This document shows, piece by piece, positions 33,081 to 42,531 of a DNA stretch of 64,000 nt. Under the pieces are notes generated by a model. That model searched no databases. It was not told where the DNA came from and saw nothing but the letters and a program-made list of their open reading frames with translations. How positions within the stretch are numbered: the first letter of the stretch is position 1; every line of letters begins with the position of its first letter. Source of the DNA: Actinomycetota bacterium (lineage in GTDB: Bacteria; Actinomycetota; Actinomycetes; S36-B12); the NCBI GenBank assembly GCA_030681835.1, contig JAUXRN010000170.1, forward strand, positions 1 to 64,000, read 5' to 3'. Position numbers and translations under genes: made by a program.

Positions 33081-33979
33081 TGTCGGTGTCCTCGCACTAT
33101 GACGGAAGCGCCTCGAGCTACTCCGACCAGTACGACCCGGAGCGTCTCTGGACGAACGAGGAGTACCCAGCCAACCTCTTCCGGCTGCAACTGGTCCAGC
33201 GACTGCTCGCCGCGTCGGGTGCGCGGTCGCTCTACGAGCTCGGCGTCGGCGACGCGACGCCGCTCGTGACGATCGCCGCTGATGGGCTGAGGGTGGCCGG
33301 CAACGACGTCTCTCCGGAGATGGTGCGCTTCGCCCGCTCCAACATGGAGCGACACGGCCAGGATCCTGCGGCGATCGCCCTGCTGGATGCGCAGGACCCG
33401 GCTGCCATCTCGGCCGAACAGGCCCGCGCCGGAACGTTCGATGCGGTCATGGCCCTCGGCGTCATCCCCCACGTCACGGACGACGTTGCCTTCGTCGCCT
33501 CCATGGACGGTTTCCTGCGCCCCGGCGGTCAGTTGCTGCTGCAGTTCCGCAACGCCATGTTCTCGATGTTCACCTTCAACCGACTCACCAAGGAGTTCGT
33601 CATGGACGCACTTCTCGCCGGGGTCGACGAAGGCATCCGCCAGGTCGTCTCGGATGACCTCGATGCACGCCTCGCCGTCGACAAGCCGCCCGTGCGTACC
33701 CGACCGACAGGGGATGGCTACGACGAGATCCTGTCCCGCTTCCACAACCCCTTCGAGCTCGCCGATGTCGTGCGGGCTCACGGCTACTCCGACATCAGGT
33801 TCCACTGGTACAACTACCACCCCGCCTACCCGATGCTGGCGCCGCAGATCGACCCGATGGCCTACCGCAAGGCGCAGGTGGCACTCGAGCACGAGGGCAC
33901 CTGGCGCGGGATGTTCCTGTGCTCGGCCGGACTGATCGAGGCCACCAAGGCTGTCCCGGATCCGGGCGGCGAGCTCTAG
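33080..33979 (+). CDS. Class I SAM-dependent methyltransferase
   Basis: The 299-residue protein has SLYELGVGDATPLVTIA as motif I, VAGNDVSPEMVRFARSN as motif II and FDAVMALGVIPHVTDDVAFV. GGQLLLQFRNAMFSMFTFN follows. Similar proteins sit beside DUF4910 genes in sugar clusters. The ATG overlaps the DUF4910 stop and GGAAGGAG precedes it. Its acceptor is unknown. It lies 2 nt before the DUF6492 gene, completing a compact three-gene unit. Confidence 0.78.
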   Translation: MSVSSHYDGSASSYSDQYDPERLWTNEEYPANLFRLQLVQRLLAASGARSLYELGVGDATPLVTIAADGLRVAGNDVSPEMVRFARSNMERHGQDPAAIALLDAQDPAAISAEQARAGTFDAVMALGVIPHVTDDVAFVASMDGFLRPGGQLLLQFRNAMFSMFTFNRLTKEFVMDALLAGVDEGIRQVVSDDLDARLAVDKPPVRTRPTGDGYDEILSRFHNPFELADVVRAHGYSDIRFHWYNYHPAYPMLAPQIDPMAYRKAQVALEHEGTWRGMFLCSAGLIEATKAVPDPGGEL

Positions 33980-33981
33980 CC

Positions 33982-34902
33982 ATGCACCGCATCGCGCTGC
34001 TCCTGAAGTCCCATGCCCCGGACGCGGAGTACGCCCGACGCCTCATCGCCTCGTTCCACCGCTTCAATGCCGACGGGCTGCACCTGTACCTGTCGGCTCC
34101 CGCAGTCGACCTGCCCGCCTTTGCCGACCTCGCCGCAGACACCGTCACGGTGCTTCCGGACGAGGAACTGGCCGGGCACCTCGTCGACGAACCCGTCGGC
34201 GGAATGCGGCCGGGCTACATCAACCAGGAGATCGTCAAGCTCTCATTCTGGGAACTGGGCTTGGCCGCCAACTACTTCTGCGTCGACTCCGACGCCGTCT
34301 TCATCCGTTCCTTCGGCGCGGCCGACCTCATGCACGACGAGGCGACTCCGTACACCGTGCTCGTGGAGGACAACGAGCTCAAGGTGGAACCGCGGTACTA
34401 CCGCCAGTACTGGGAATCGCGCGAGGCAGCGATTCGCCGGATCGCGTCGCTGGTGGGTCTCGACGACCCCGTCCTGCGCACCTGCCACGGCCACCAGGTG
34501 CTGTCGGCCACCGTGCTGTGCAGCCTCCGCGACGACTTCCTGGCCCCGCGCGGCTGGACCTACCGCGACGCCCTGGCCGAAGCCCCCTACGAGTTCAGCT
34601 GGTACAACCTGTGGCTCCAGGCCAGCAACGCCATCCCCATCCATGCGCGGGAGCCCTTCGTGAAGGTCTTCCACCACGAGGGCCAGCACCTGGAGTACAT
34701 CCTGCGCGGCATCACCGTCGACGACATCGCCCGCGGCTACCTGGCCCTCGTCATCAACTCCAACTACTCGCGCGACCTCGGCCTGATCGACGCCGACGCC
34801 CCCAAGCCGGAGGCGCTCAGCCACTACCTGTCCTACGGCGAGGTCGGCCAGGTGCTGTCGGCCAAGGCCCGGGACACGCTGCGGCGTCGCCTCGGTCGCT
34901 GA
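33982..34902 (+). CDS. DUF6492-type putative glycosyltransferase
   Basis: The 306-residue protein has IALLLKSHAPDAEYARRLI at its start. GYINQEIVKLSFWELG and NYFCVDSDAVFIRSFG follow, the latter carrying a DXD motif as in GT-A enzymes. TPYTVLVEDNEL and TCHGHQVLSATVL are further conserved blocks. Families like DUF6492 are considered glycosyltransferase-like but are not characterised to my knowledge. The ATG at 33982 follows the methyltransferase stop by 2 nt. A role in adding a sugar to the surface glycan is inferred from fold and context. Confidence 0.62.
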   Translation: MHRIALLLKSHAPDAEYARRLIASFHRFNADGLHLYLSAPAVDLPAFADLAADTVTVLPDEELAGHLVDEPVGGMRPGYINQEIVKLSFWELGLAANYFCVDSDAVFIRSFGAADLMHDEATPYTVLVEDNELKVEPRYYRQYWESREAAIRRIASLVGLDDPVLRTCHGHQVLSATVLCSLRDDFLAPRGWTYRDALAEAPYEFSWYNLWLQASNAIPIHAREPFVKVFHHEGQHLEYILRGITVDDIARGYLALVINSNYSRDLGLIDADAPKPEALSHYLSYGEVGQVLSAKARDTLRRRLGR

Positions 34903-34910
34903 CCCGCCGT

Positions 34911-34916
34911 TATCCT
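34911..34916 (+). promoter_or_regulatory. -10 box of a leaderless promoter (PhyH dioxygenase)
   Basis: TATCCT ends exactly 6 nt before ATG 34923, and there is no ribosome binding site between the two. The dioxygenase is thus likely a separate leaderless unit. Confidence 0.5.
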
Positions 34917-34922
34917 CGTCCC

Positions 34923-35945
34923 ATGGCCACGCACGAAGCCGTCGAGACCGTCCTGCGCATCCCCCGCCTGGTCAGCACGATGACCTCCGCTCGATCCTTC
35001 AGCGCCCGCCCCGCACCCCCGGCGAGCACGAGCGGCGACCTGCAGTTCAAGATGCGCTCGGCGATGGATCTGCACCCCGGCGTCGGCAAGTGGGTCTCGC
35101 GGCGCGTCGTCCGGCAGCCCGATCCCCGGGCCGGCGTGATCGCCGACCCCAGTCAGAGCCGTTTCATCGACGCCACCGAGATCGACGCCGCCGTCGCCGG
35201 CATCGGGCGGGACGGGTTCTACGTCTTCCGGCGCACTGTCGACAGCAGCATCACCGACGCGATCCGCGAGCACGCCCAGCGGGCGCCGGCCATCGCTCGG
35301 GGGGCAGGCACGCCACCGGCGCCGTACCCCCGGCAGGCCCCCGCCGTCGGTCGCTACGACCTGAGCGAGGAAGTCGCCCTGCAGTGCCCCGAGGTCCAGG
35401 AGTTCGCCACCGATCCCGGCATGGCCACCGTCGCGCAGCGCTACCTCGGCCAGCCCGTGCTCATGGACGAGGTTGCATTCTGGTGGACCACCACCCAGCG
35501 GGCCGAGGACGCGGACGTCAACGCCCAGTTGTTCCACCAGGACCGTGACCGCCTGTCCTTCCTGAAGTTCTTCATCTACCTGACCGACGTCACGCCCGAC
35601 ACCGGGCCGCACGTGTACCTGAAGGGTTCGCACCGCAGCATCCCATGGTCGCTGCGCGGCGACGGTCGCAAGACCGACGACCTCGTTCGGCGCGCCGGGC
35701 TATGGGACAACGTGACCGAGCTATGCGGCCCGGCCGGGACCATCATGGGCGTCGACACGATCGGGCTGCACAAGGGCAAGACCCCCATCGCCAGCGACCG
35801 GCTGGCCCTGGAGAACGAGTTCAGCACGACGCTGTACGGCATGGACTACGAACGACCGCACTTTGCCCCGACCGACCTCGTACGCGAGCGGTACGCGGCC
35901 ATGCCATGGGTGCTGCAGCGCTATGCCGATGCGGTAGGCGCGTAA
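34923..35945 (+). CDS. Phytanoyl-CoA dioxygenase (PhyH) family oxygenase
   Basis: The 340-residue protein has the Fe(II)-binding HXD in AQLFHQDRDRLSFLKFFIYL, then TDVTPDTGPHVYLKGSHR and a distal histidine in IGLHKGKTPIASDRLALE. This is the double-stranded beta-helix of 2-oxoglutarate-dependent oxygenases. PhyH enzymes hydroxylate lipids, sugars or natural products. It has its own likely leaderless promoter and is followed by the 67-bp hairpin element, so it seems to be a one-gene transcription unit. A hydroxylated sugar or lipid carrier is possible; the substrate is unknown. Confidence 0.8.
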   Translation: MATHEAVETVLRIPRLVSTMTSARSFSARPAPPASTSGDLQFKMRSAMDLHPGVGKWVSRRVVRQPDPRAGVIADPSQSRFIDATEIDAAVAGIGRDGFYVFRRTVDSSITDAIREHAQRAPAIARGAGTPPAPYPRQAPAVGRYDLSEEVALQCPEVQEFATDPGMATVAQRYLGQPVLMDEVAFWWTTTQRAEDADVNAQLFHQDRDRLSFLKFFIYLTDVTPDTGPHVYLKGSHRSIPWSLRGDGRKTDDLVRRAGLWDNVTELCGPAGTIMGVDTIGLHKGKTPIASDRLALENEFSTTLYGMDYERPHFAPTDLVRERYAAMPWVLQRYADAVGA

Positions 35946-35950
35946 TCCAC

Positions 35951-36017
35951 CCCGCCGACCTTGAGGTTGGCGCGGCTTTGCCGCCCTGGAATCCACGCCA
36001 ACCTCAAGGTCGGCGGG
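35951..36017. repeat. 67-bp hairpin repeat element, copy 1
   Basis: Two 22-nt arms, 35951-35972 and 35996-36017, are perfect inverted copies; the left arm begins CCCGCCGACCTTGAGG. The 23-nt centre holds a small nested hairpin, GCGGC-TTT-GCCGC at 72-84 of the same decade. The same element recurs at 55001-55067 with three changed bases. Copy 1 lies between two plus-strand genes, after the PhyH stop. It could act as a terminator or be a REP-like or MITE-like unit. No run of T follows, so it is not a textbook Rho-independent terminator. Confidence 0.75.
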
Positions 36018-36042
36018 CGTCCGCTCGATCCTGGAGGCACCC

Positions 36043-37386
36043 GTGACCGTGTCCTATCGAGCCCTGTATGGACTCGTGGCTGCGGTCGCCGTCGCCCGGT
36101 TGTTGCTCATCACCCTCCTGCTGCCGGACGGTTCCTCGCACTTCCCCGACGAGATCAACTACGCAGAGCTGGCTGCCGTCATCTCGGGCGGCGGCGACTG
36201 GCAGGCCTGGAACTCCGGCGAAGGGGCCACCCTGCTCCCCGCCAACCTCGCCCTCCTCGGACCGGCCGCGCTCGGCATCACGCTGGGAGTCGAACCCTTG
36301 GCCTCCGTGCGACTCGTGTCCATCGTCCTCTCCGCCCTGGCTCAGGCCTGCCTCATCTGGATCATCTCCACCATCCCCGCCGTGCGGCAGGAGAGGTCGG
36401 CCGACCGGCTACGGGTACTCGGCTGGCCGATGCTGGCCATCGCGGTGTTCGTGCTCCTTCCCGGCAGCCTGTTCTGGAACTCACTCGGGCTGAAGGAGTC
36501 AGCGGTCACGCTCGCCTCGCTCCTGGCCGTGGCCGCGTGCATCGTCTTCGTCAGGTCCGGACGGCTGTTCGTGCGCGCGACTGCGTTGGTCGTGGTTCTC
36601 GGATGCGTAGGGCTGCAGATGATCAGCCGCGCCTACATTGCCCCGGCCCTGCTCCTGTCGGTGGGCGTCTTCCTGGCCTGGAACGCGCTCAGCCAAGCCC
36701 GCGCGGTCGCGGGACGACAGCGTCTGCGCGCCCTCGCTCCCATCCTCACGGCTGTCGCCATTGTGGGAATGCTCGGGGTCGCAACCATCGTGGGCAGCGG
36801 TGCCACGCCGTCCGAGCAGTCCTCCCTCGCCAGCAGGGTGGCCACCAGCATCGGAGTGCAGTCGCCCCTGCAGCACGTCATGGCCCTCCGAGGCATCCGG
36901 GCCCGAACGGCGACCATCGGGGAGTCCGGGGTTGTCATGGAAGCCTGCGCCACGGTCCCGGCCGAAGGCGTCGAGACTCTCTACTGCGAAGCGCTGAGAC
37001 TCCCGGCGGCCACCGCCTCGATCATCACGCGGCCGATGTGGCCGATCGACGACTTCGACGCACTCTCGCCGGGTTGGTCGCGCTTCGGCCTTGCCGTGCA
37101 GGTCGACAGCCTCGCGTCCGTCGCATTGGTCCTGCTGGTGCTGTTCCTGGCGGCGACCCATCGCATCCGCTCCCGGCCGTTGGCGGCCACCGCCGTCGTC
37201 TACTTCGTGTCCGTGCTCATCGGCCTCGCGCTGATCGAGGGCAACATGGGGACGTGGATGCGGCACCGACTGATGCTGCTGTGGCCCCTGTGCCTGCTGA
37301 TCGCCCTGACCGGGCTCCCTCGCTGGTCTCGCCGGAGCCCGGCAGCACCTTCTGCCGAGGAGATCACCACCGGCGTGGGGCACTAG
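36043..37386 (+). CDS. Polytopic membrane protein, possible GT-C or polymerase-like
   Basis: The 447-residue protein has about ten hydrophobic segments. An early loop reads SSHFPDEINYAELA, with the adjacent acidic residues often found in the first extracytoplasmic loop of GT-C enzymes. A later periplasmic loop of ~80 residues lies between about 260 and 350. Near the C terminus is GTWMRHRLMLLWPLCLL, as in O-antigen-related membrane proteins. GTG 36043 follows CTGGAGG. It starts 25 nt after the hairpin element. Polymerase or membrane transferase is a context guess. Confidence 0.58.
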   Translation: MTVSYRALYGLVAAVAVARLLLITLLLPDGSSHFPDEINYAELAAVISGGGDWQAWNSGEGATLLPANLALLGPAALGITLGVEPLASVRLVSIVLSALAQACLIWIISTIPAVRQERSADRLRVLGWPMLAIAVFVLLPGSLFWNSLGLKESAVTLASLLAVAACIVFVRSGRLFVRATALVVVLGCVGLQMISRAYIAPALLLSVGVFLAWNALSQARAVAGRQRLRALAPILTAVAIVGMLGVATIVGSGATPSEQSSLASRVATSIGVQSPLQHVMALRGIRARTATIGESGVVMEACATVPAEGVETLYCEALRLPAATASIITRPMWPIDDFDALSPGWSRFGLAVQVDSLASVALVLLVLFLAATHRIRSRPLAATAVVYFVSVLIGLALIEGNMGTWMRHRLMLLWPLCLLIALTGLPRWSRRSPAAPSAEEITTGVGH

Positions 37387-37410
37387 ATTCAGGCCAACGG
37401 GGAGGTCGGC

Positions 37411-38829
37411 ATGGAGCCAGCAAGAGGCGTGGCGGGCCAGCGCCCGCTGCGCGTCCTGCACGTTGGCAACATCGCCAACAACGCCTACCTGCTGGCGAAG
37501 GCCCAGCGCGAGGTGGGCATCGATGCGCTGGTCGCGTCACCGCACTTCACCCACGTCATGGGATTTCCGGAATGGGAGGAGGCCTCCTTCTCGATCGCAG
37601 GCGACCAACACTTCCGCGGGCCGATCACGGATGTCCCGTTCACGAGTCCAGACTGGTTCCTGGCCGGCTCGTGGGGCGAGATCGCCAGCAAGGTCGGTGA
37701 GCGCTGGGATCCCGGCGTCACCCCTGACGTTGGCGGACCGACCCGGATCCGCAGCCGGATGGGGAGCGCCTTCTACCGGGCCTGGCCTCATTTGCGCGGC
37801 CTGGTGGTCAGTGTCGTGCCCGCCAGTGCGAAGCCGTGGCTCGCATCGTCCGTCCTGTACTGGCTCAAGGACTCGATCTCCTCGAAAGCCGATATCTCGC
37901 GGGCCGTGAACCTCGCCGACATCCTGCACGTCTACGGGCCATCCGCAGGTATCCTCGACCACGTTCCGCCAGGGGTGCCCATCGTGGCTACCGAGCACGG
38001 AACCCTTCGTGACTTCATCTGGGCTGACCTCCCCGCTGCGCGGGCCACCTCACGGGGCTTCAAGCGAGCCGACCGGGTCATCGTGACCAACCAAGACTGC
38101 CTCGAGCCAGCGTTGCGGCTCGGCATCCCTCCCGAGCACGTCCTGAAGAGCCCGCACCCCACCACGCCAGGACCGCTGCACCAGGCCCGTAACCGCAGGA
38201 GCACGCGACTCGAACGCGCGTCGTCCGGCGCGCCCACCATCTTGATCCCGGCACGCCACACCCGGCCGAATCCCGTCGACGTCGGCAAGGGGACGTCCGA
38301 GATCCTCCACTGCGTGGTGACCCTCGCCGAGCGGCGCCCCGACATCGTCTTCCAGTTCATCGACTGGGGGGACTTCACCCATGGGTCCCGCCGGTACCTG
38401 GCCCACGCCGGCCTCGCCCCACGAGTCGAGTGGCTACCGCTCCTCTCCCGGCCCTTGCTGCAGGAGTACATGGCCGATGCCACCCTCGTCATCGACCAGC
38501 TCCGCGCTCCGGCCTACGGCGGACTCACGGCCGATTGCCTCGGAGTCGGCGTGCCCGTCGTCACCGCTCATTCATGCGAGATCGACACAGCATTCTTCGG
38601 CGGGTGCGCCCCTGTCCGGCCCGCGATGTCGGCGGACGAGGCGGTCGAGGCGGCCATGGCCCTCCTTGATCCGGCCTTCGATCCCGTGGATCACGGCCGG
38701 GTTTCAACGGCCTGGCATGACGAGCACCTATCCAGCGACCTGGCACTGGCTGCGTCACTCGCCGCGTATTCGGACCTGGCGCCGTCGGGCGCTTATGTGT
38801 ATCCGGCGGGTCCGGGGAGGAGCGCCTGA
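37411..38829 (+). CDS. GT-B glycosyltransferase of the GN(I/V)ANNAYL type
   Basis: The 472-residue protein has LHVGNIANNAYLLAKAQREV at 16-35 and HVMGFPEWEEASF. It also has PIVATEHGTLRDFIWADLPA, RADRVIVTNQDC and TLVIDQLRAPAYGGLTADCL in the donor half. This pattern is shared with the protein at 52005-53489, and the VIDQ motif with the C-terminal half of the protein at 45.7 kb. It looks like a GT-B enzyme related to family 4. GGGAGGT precedes the ATG at 37411, and a TAGATT box stands 21 nt further up. Its stop is 2 nt before the SDR gene, so it may lead the 37.4-45.7 kb operon. Confidence 0.7.
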   Translation: MEPARGVAGQRPLRVLHVGNIANNAYLLAKAQREVGIDALVASPHFTHVMGFPEWEEASFSIAGDQHFRGPITDVPFTSPDWFLAGSWGEIASKVGERWDPGVTPDVGGPTRIRSRMGSAFYRAWPHLRGLVVSVVPASAKPWLASSVLYWLKDSISSKADISRAVNLADILHVYGPSAGILDHVPPGVPIVATEHGTLRDFIWADLPAARATSRGFKRADRVIVTNQDCLEPALRLGIPPEHVLKSPHPTTPGPLHQARNRRSTRLERASSGAPTILIPARHTRPNPVDVGKGTSEILHCVVTLAERRPDIVFQFIDWGDFTHGSRRYLAHAGLAPRVEWLPLLSRPLLQEYMADATLVIDQLRAPAYGGLTADCLGVGVPVVTAHSCEIDTAFFGGCAPVRPAMSADEAVEAAMALLDPAFDPVDHGRVSTAWHDEHLSSDLALAASLAAYSDLAPSGAYVYPAGPGRSA

Positions 38830-38831
38830 CG

Positions 38832-39809
38832 ATGCAACTGAGCGGCAAGTCAGTACTGGTCATCGGCGGCGCCGGGTTCATCGGCAGCCACGTCGTCGAA
38901 GCCCTCTTGCAAACCGACGTGGCTCGGGTCGTGGTGTACGACAACTTCACCCGCGGCCGCATGGCCAGCCTCGAAACGGCATTGTCGGACTCGCGCTGCT
39001 CCGTGTTCCCGAGCGGAGGTGACATCCGGGATCTTGACGTGCTGGACGATGCGGTGGCGGGCGCGGACGGGGTGATCCATCTCGCGGCGATGTGGCTGCT
39101 CCACTGTCGTGAGTACCCACGCACCGCGTTCGACGTCAATGTGCAAGGAACCTTCAACGTGCTCGAGGCCTGCGCCAAGCATGGGGTCGAGCGGCTGGTC
39201 TACTCGTCTTCGGCGAGTGTGTACGGCGATGCCGTCGAGATCCCGATGACCGAGCAACACCCCTTCAACAACCGCAACTTCTATGGCGCGACCAAGATCG
39301 CCGGTGAGGCCATGTGCCGCGCGTTCGGCGATCGGTACGACCTTTCATACGTCGGCTTGCGCTACATGAATGTGTACGGCCCCCACCAGGACCAGACGGC
39401 GGCCTACACCGGCGTCATCCCCATCCTGCTCAACTGCATCGAGGCCCAGGAACCGCCCGTTGTCAACGGGACCGGCGCCCAGGCGTACGACTTCGTGACG
39501 GCGCGCGACGTAGCACGCTGCAATGTACTCGCCCTTGAAGCCAGCGCGACCGACCAGTTCTACAACGTGGGGACGGGTGTGCAGACATCGATTCGCGACC
39601 TCTGCGACCTGATCCTGCGCCTGGCCGGATCCGAGCTTGCCGTGACGTACCGCCCGTACACGGCCAGCGATGTGCGAAGCATGGTGCAGAACCGCATCGG
39701 CTCGACGGCAGCCGCCGAACGTGATCTAGGCTTCCGCTACGAGGATGACCTGCAGAAGGGGCTCACCGAACTCATGCGCTGGCGCGGGATGAACGTGAGC
39801 CGCGTGTAG
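38832..39809 (+). CDS. UDP-sugar 4-epimerase-like SDR
   Basis: The 325-residue extended SDR has VLVIGGAGFIGSHVVEAL with the nucleotide-binding glycines at 12-19. SSSASVYGD gives the catalytic Ser and NFYGATKIAGE gives Y151 and K155. LRYMNVYGPHQDQTAAYTGV and AYDFVTARDVA are typical of UDP-glucose epimerase or UDP-glucuronate epimerase/decarboxylase types. It is two nucleotides from the asparagine-synthase-like gene. It likely supplies or modifies the sugar that the operon then amidates, sulfates or aminates. Confidence 0.82.
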   Translation: MQLSGKSVLVIGGAGFIGSHVVEALLQTDVARVVVYDNFTRGRMASLETALSDSRCSVFPSGGDIRDLDVLDDAVAGADGVIHLAAMWLLHCREYPRTAFDVNVQGTFNVLEACAKHGVERLVYSSSASVYGDAVEIPMTEQHPFNNRNFYGATKIAGEAMCRAFGDRYDLSYVGLRYMNVYGPHQDQTAAYTGVIPILLNCIEAQEPPVVNGTGAQAYDFVTARDVARCNVLALEASATDQFYNVGTGVQTSIRDLCDLILRLAGSELAVTYRPYTASDVRSMVQNRIGSTAAAERDLGFRYEDDLQKGLTELMRWRGMNVSRV

Positions 39810-39811
39810 CC

Positions 39812-41677
39812 GTGTGCGGAATCGCCGGCATCGTCAACCGGGGTGGTCGGCCTGCCGACCGCAGCGTGCTGGGACGCATGACCACAGCCCTCGCGCACCG
39901 CGGCCCGGACGGCCAGGGACTGTTCGTGGACGGGCCCGTCGGACTCGGGCACCGGCGGCTGGCCATCATCGATCCATCCCCGGCTGGCGCGCAGCCGATG
40001 GCATCGGACGACGGACGCACCGCGATCACGTACAACGGCGCGGTCTACAACTTCCCCAGCCTGCGCGATGAGCTTGTGCGCCTGGGATACGCATTCCGAT
40101 CCAGGACGGACACCGAGGTCGTCCTCAATGCCTGGCATGCGTGGGGTCCCGCCTGCATCTCACGATTCAACGGGATGTTCGCCTTCGCCGTGCTCGACAC
40201 GGCCAGGAACAGCGTGTACCTCGTCCGCGACCGGTACGGGATCAAGCCGCTGTACTGGTGCGTTACCCCCCAGGGCGTGCTGTTCGGGTCGGAGCAGCGC
40301 AGCCTGCGAGCAAGCCCTTCGTGCCCGTCCGAGCCAGACCTGAAGGGATACGTCGAGTACTTCACCTTCCAGAACATCCTCAGCGACCGGACCCTGGTCG
40401 ACGGTATCCGACTGCTGCCGGCCGGGTCCTACCTGCGCATCGACCTGGCCGGAACCGGCGAGCCTGAGCTGACCCGGTACTGGGACTTCGACTTCAGCCC
40501 GTGCGACTCGCTGGGCGACGAGCGTGAGTACGAGGAGGAACTGGACCGCCTGTTGCGGCAGGCGGTCGGCAGGCAGCTCGTGGCCGACGTCGACGTCGGC
40601 GCGTACCTGTCTGGGGGCATGGACTCCGGAGCGCTGAGCGCCATCGCATCGACCACCCTGCCCGGCCTGCCCACGTTCACCGTGGGCTTCGACATGTCCT
40701 CGGCGAGCGGACTGGAGTTGGGGTTCGACGAGCGTGCGCGGGCCGAGCTCATGTCCGCGCACCTGGGCAGCGAGCACTACGAGGTCGTCCTCAAGGCGGG
40801 CGACATGGAACGGGCCCTCGGGCCCGTCACGGACATCCTCGAGGAACCCAGGGTCGGGCAGAGCTACCCCAACTACTACGCGGCCCGGCTGGCCAGCCGG
40901 TTCGTCAAGGTGGTGCTCACCGGCATCGGCAGCGACGAGCTGTTCGCGGGCTACCCCTGGCGCTACTACGTCGCCGCCCGTTCAGAGTCCTTCTCCACTT
41001 TCATGGACCAATACTTCGTGCTGTGGAACAGGTTGCTGCCGGGCGTGCCCGCCGATGTCGCGTTCGCGCCCATCTGGAACCAAGTCCGGGACTACTCGGC
41101 CAGGGACGTATTCACCGATGTGTTCCGGGGCCGCACGGCATCCCTTGACTCCCCGAGCGACTTCGTCAACCAGTGCCTGTACTTCGACGCCAAGGTGTTC
41201 CTTGGCGGCCTCCTGGTGGTCGAGGACAAGCTCAGCATGGCCCAGGCCCTCGAGAGCAGGGTGCCCTTCCTCGACAACGACCTGGTCGACTTCGCCCTGA
41301 CCTGTCCCACGCACTACAAGCTGTCCGACCCGCTGCACCTGCCGCCCACGGATCACAACGCGTTGGCGAGTACCCGGATGAGTGCATACGACGCGCGCGC
41401 CGATGGGAAGCGGCTGCTGCGCCGCGTTATGGGCCGGTATCTGCCCCACGGCATCGAGACCTACCAGAAGCAGGGCTTCTCGGGACCGGACTCGAGTTGG
41501 TTCAAAGGCCCCAGCATGGAACTGGTTCGCAACCGCCTGCTCGACCCGACTGCGCCCGTGTACGCGATCCTGGACTACCGGGCCGTGAGCGCTCTCATCA
41601 CCGAGCACCTCGCCGGCACGTCCAACCACCGGCTGCTGATCTGGTCCCTCCTCACCACCAACGAGGCCCTGTCATGA
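39812..41677 (+). CDS. Asparagine-synthase-like glutamine amidotransferase
   Basis: The 621-residue enzyme has an intact class II glutaminase domain with nucleophile C2, HRGPDGQG, AITYNGAVYN and RTDTEVVLNAW. The synthase domain has the pyrophosphate loop YLSGGMDSGALSA at 266-272. In sugar loci such proteins (WbpS and WbmI types) turn a uronic or nonulosonic carboxylate into a carboxamide using ATP and glutamine. GTG 39812 gives the MCGIAGI start, and the stop overlaps the next gene as ATGA. Amidation of a surface sugar acid is the preferred reading over asparagine synthesis, because the gene sits inside a glycan operon. Confidence 0.85.
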   Translation: MCGIAGIVNRGGRPADRSVLGRMTTALAHRGPDGQGLFVDGPVGLGHRRLAIIDPSPAGAQPMASDDGRTAITYNGAVYNFPSLRDELVRLGYAFRSRTDTEVVLNAWHAWGPACISRFNGMFAFAVLDTARNSVYLVRDRYGIKPLYWCVTPQGVLFGSEQRSLRASPSCPSEPDLKGYVEYFTFQNILSDRTLVDGIRLLPAGSYLRIDLAGTGEPELTRYWDFDFSPCDSLGDEREYEEELDRLLRQAVGRQLVADVDVGAYLSGGMDSGALSAIASTTLPGLPTFTVGFDMSSASGLELGFDERARAELMSAHLGSEHYEVVLKAGDMERALGPVTDILEEPRVGQSYPNYYAARLASRFVKVVLTGIGSDELFAGYPWRYYVAARSESFSTFMDQYFVLWNRLLPGVPADVAFAPIWNQVRDYSARDVFTDVFRGRTASLDSPSDFVNQCLYFDAKVFLGGLLVVEDKLSMAQALESRVPFLDNDLVDFALTCPTHYKLSDPLHLPPTDHNALASTRMSAYDARADGKRLLRRVMGRYLPHGIETYQKQGFSGPDSSWFKGPSMELVRNRLLDPTAPVYAILDYRAVSALITEHLAGTSNHRLLIWSLLTTNEALS

Positions 41678-42531
41678 GGGTGGCAGTCGTCGGGGCAGGC
41701 GGCTTCCTCGGACGCGCGCTGTGCTCCCGTCTGGAGGTGCTCGGGCACTCGGTCGTGCGGCTCTCCTCGAAGTCAGGCGATTTCGAAGCAGGGTCCGGAC
41801 TACTCACCACCCCGCGCCTGCCCGACGGCATCGACGCCGGCGTGTACCTGGCACAGTCGCCGCACGGACGGTCCGGCCCCGAGCGCGCGGATCACCTGTG
41901 GAACGTCAACGTGACGTCCGCCCTTCGCGCACACCGCCTCGTAGCAGCCGCGGGAGGGTATCGGTTCCTGTACGCCTCGACGGGGAGCGTGTACGCACCG
42001 GCGTTCGCGGCGCACCGCGAGAGCGACCCCGTGGACCGGTCCAGCGCCTACCCGCTGAGCAAGATCCACGCCGAGGAAGCCCTTGCCCTCGATGCCGGGG
42101 ACGTCGACGTGTCGGTCCTGCGGCTCTTCGGCATATTCGGGGCCGGTCAGCACGCCCGCCTCTTCCCGCGGCTGTGCGAGGCTATCCGTGCCGAACGTCC
42201 GGTGGACCTGTTCCCTGCGGCTGCGGGCGCCCAGGACCGGGGGTTGCGGCTGTCGCTGTGCCACGTCGACGACGCGGTGGATGTCATCATCGCCCTGCTG
42301 CCGGTCCTCGGACTCCCCCGCGTGAACGTGGCCGCGCCGGCCCCCACCACCATGTACGACCTCGCCCGGGAGATCGGCCGGAATCTCGGGTGCCCGCCGC
42401 ACTTCAGCTATGCACCGGAGCCACGCACCTGCGACCTGCTCGCCGACACCTCGTTGCTGGCGGGACTTCGGGTTCATGACTTCCCTCCGCTGGCCGACAG
42501 GATCGCAATGTCATGCACGGAGCTCCCGTGA
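41674..42531 (+). CDS. NAD-dependent sugar epimerase or dehydratase family SDR
   Basis: The 285-residue protein starts RVAVVGAGGFLGRALCSRL, with the Rossmann glycine motif at 7-13. YASTGSVYAPAF and SSAYPLSKIHAEEA give the Ser, Tyr and Lys of the SDR active site. It overlaps the amidotransferase stop as ATGA, and its own stop overlaps the next start as TGATG. It is shorter than classical epimerases. The reaction is unknown, but it should act on the same sugar as its neighbours. Confidence 0.78.
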   Translation: MRVAVVGAGGFLGRALCSRLEVLGHSVVRLSSKSGDFEAGSGLLTTPRLPDGIDAGVYLAQSPHGRSGPERADHLWNVNVTSALRAHRLVAAAGGYRFLYASTGSVYAPAFAAHRESDPVDRSSAYPLSKIHAEEALALDAGDVDVSVLRLFGIFGAGQHARLFPRLCEAIRAERPVDLFPAAAGAQDRGLRLSLCHVDDAVDVIIALLPVLGLPRVNVAAPAPTTMYDLAREIGRNLGCPPHFSYAPEPRTCDLLADTSLLAGLRVHDFPPLADRIAMSCTELP

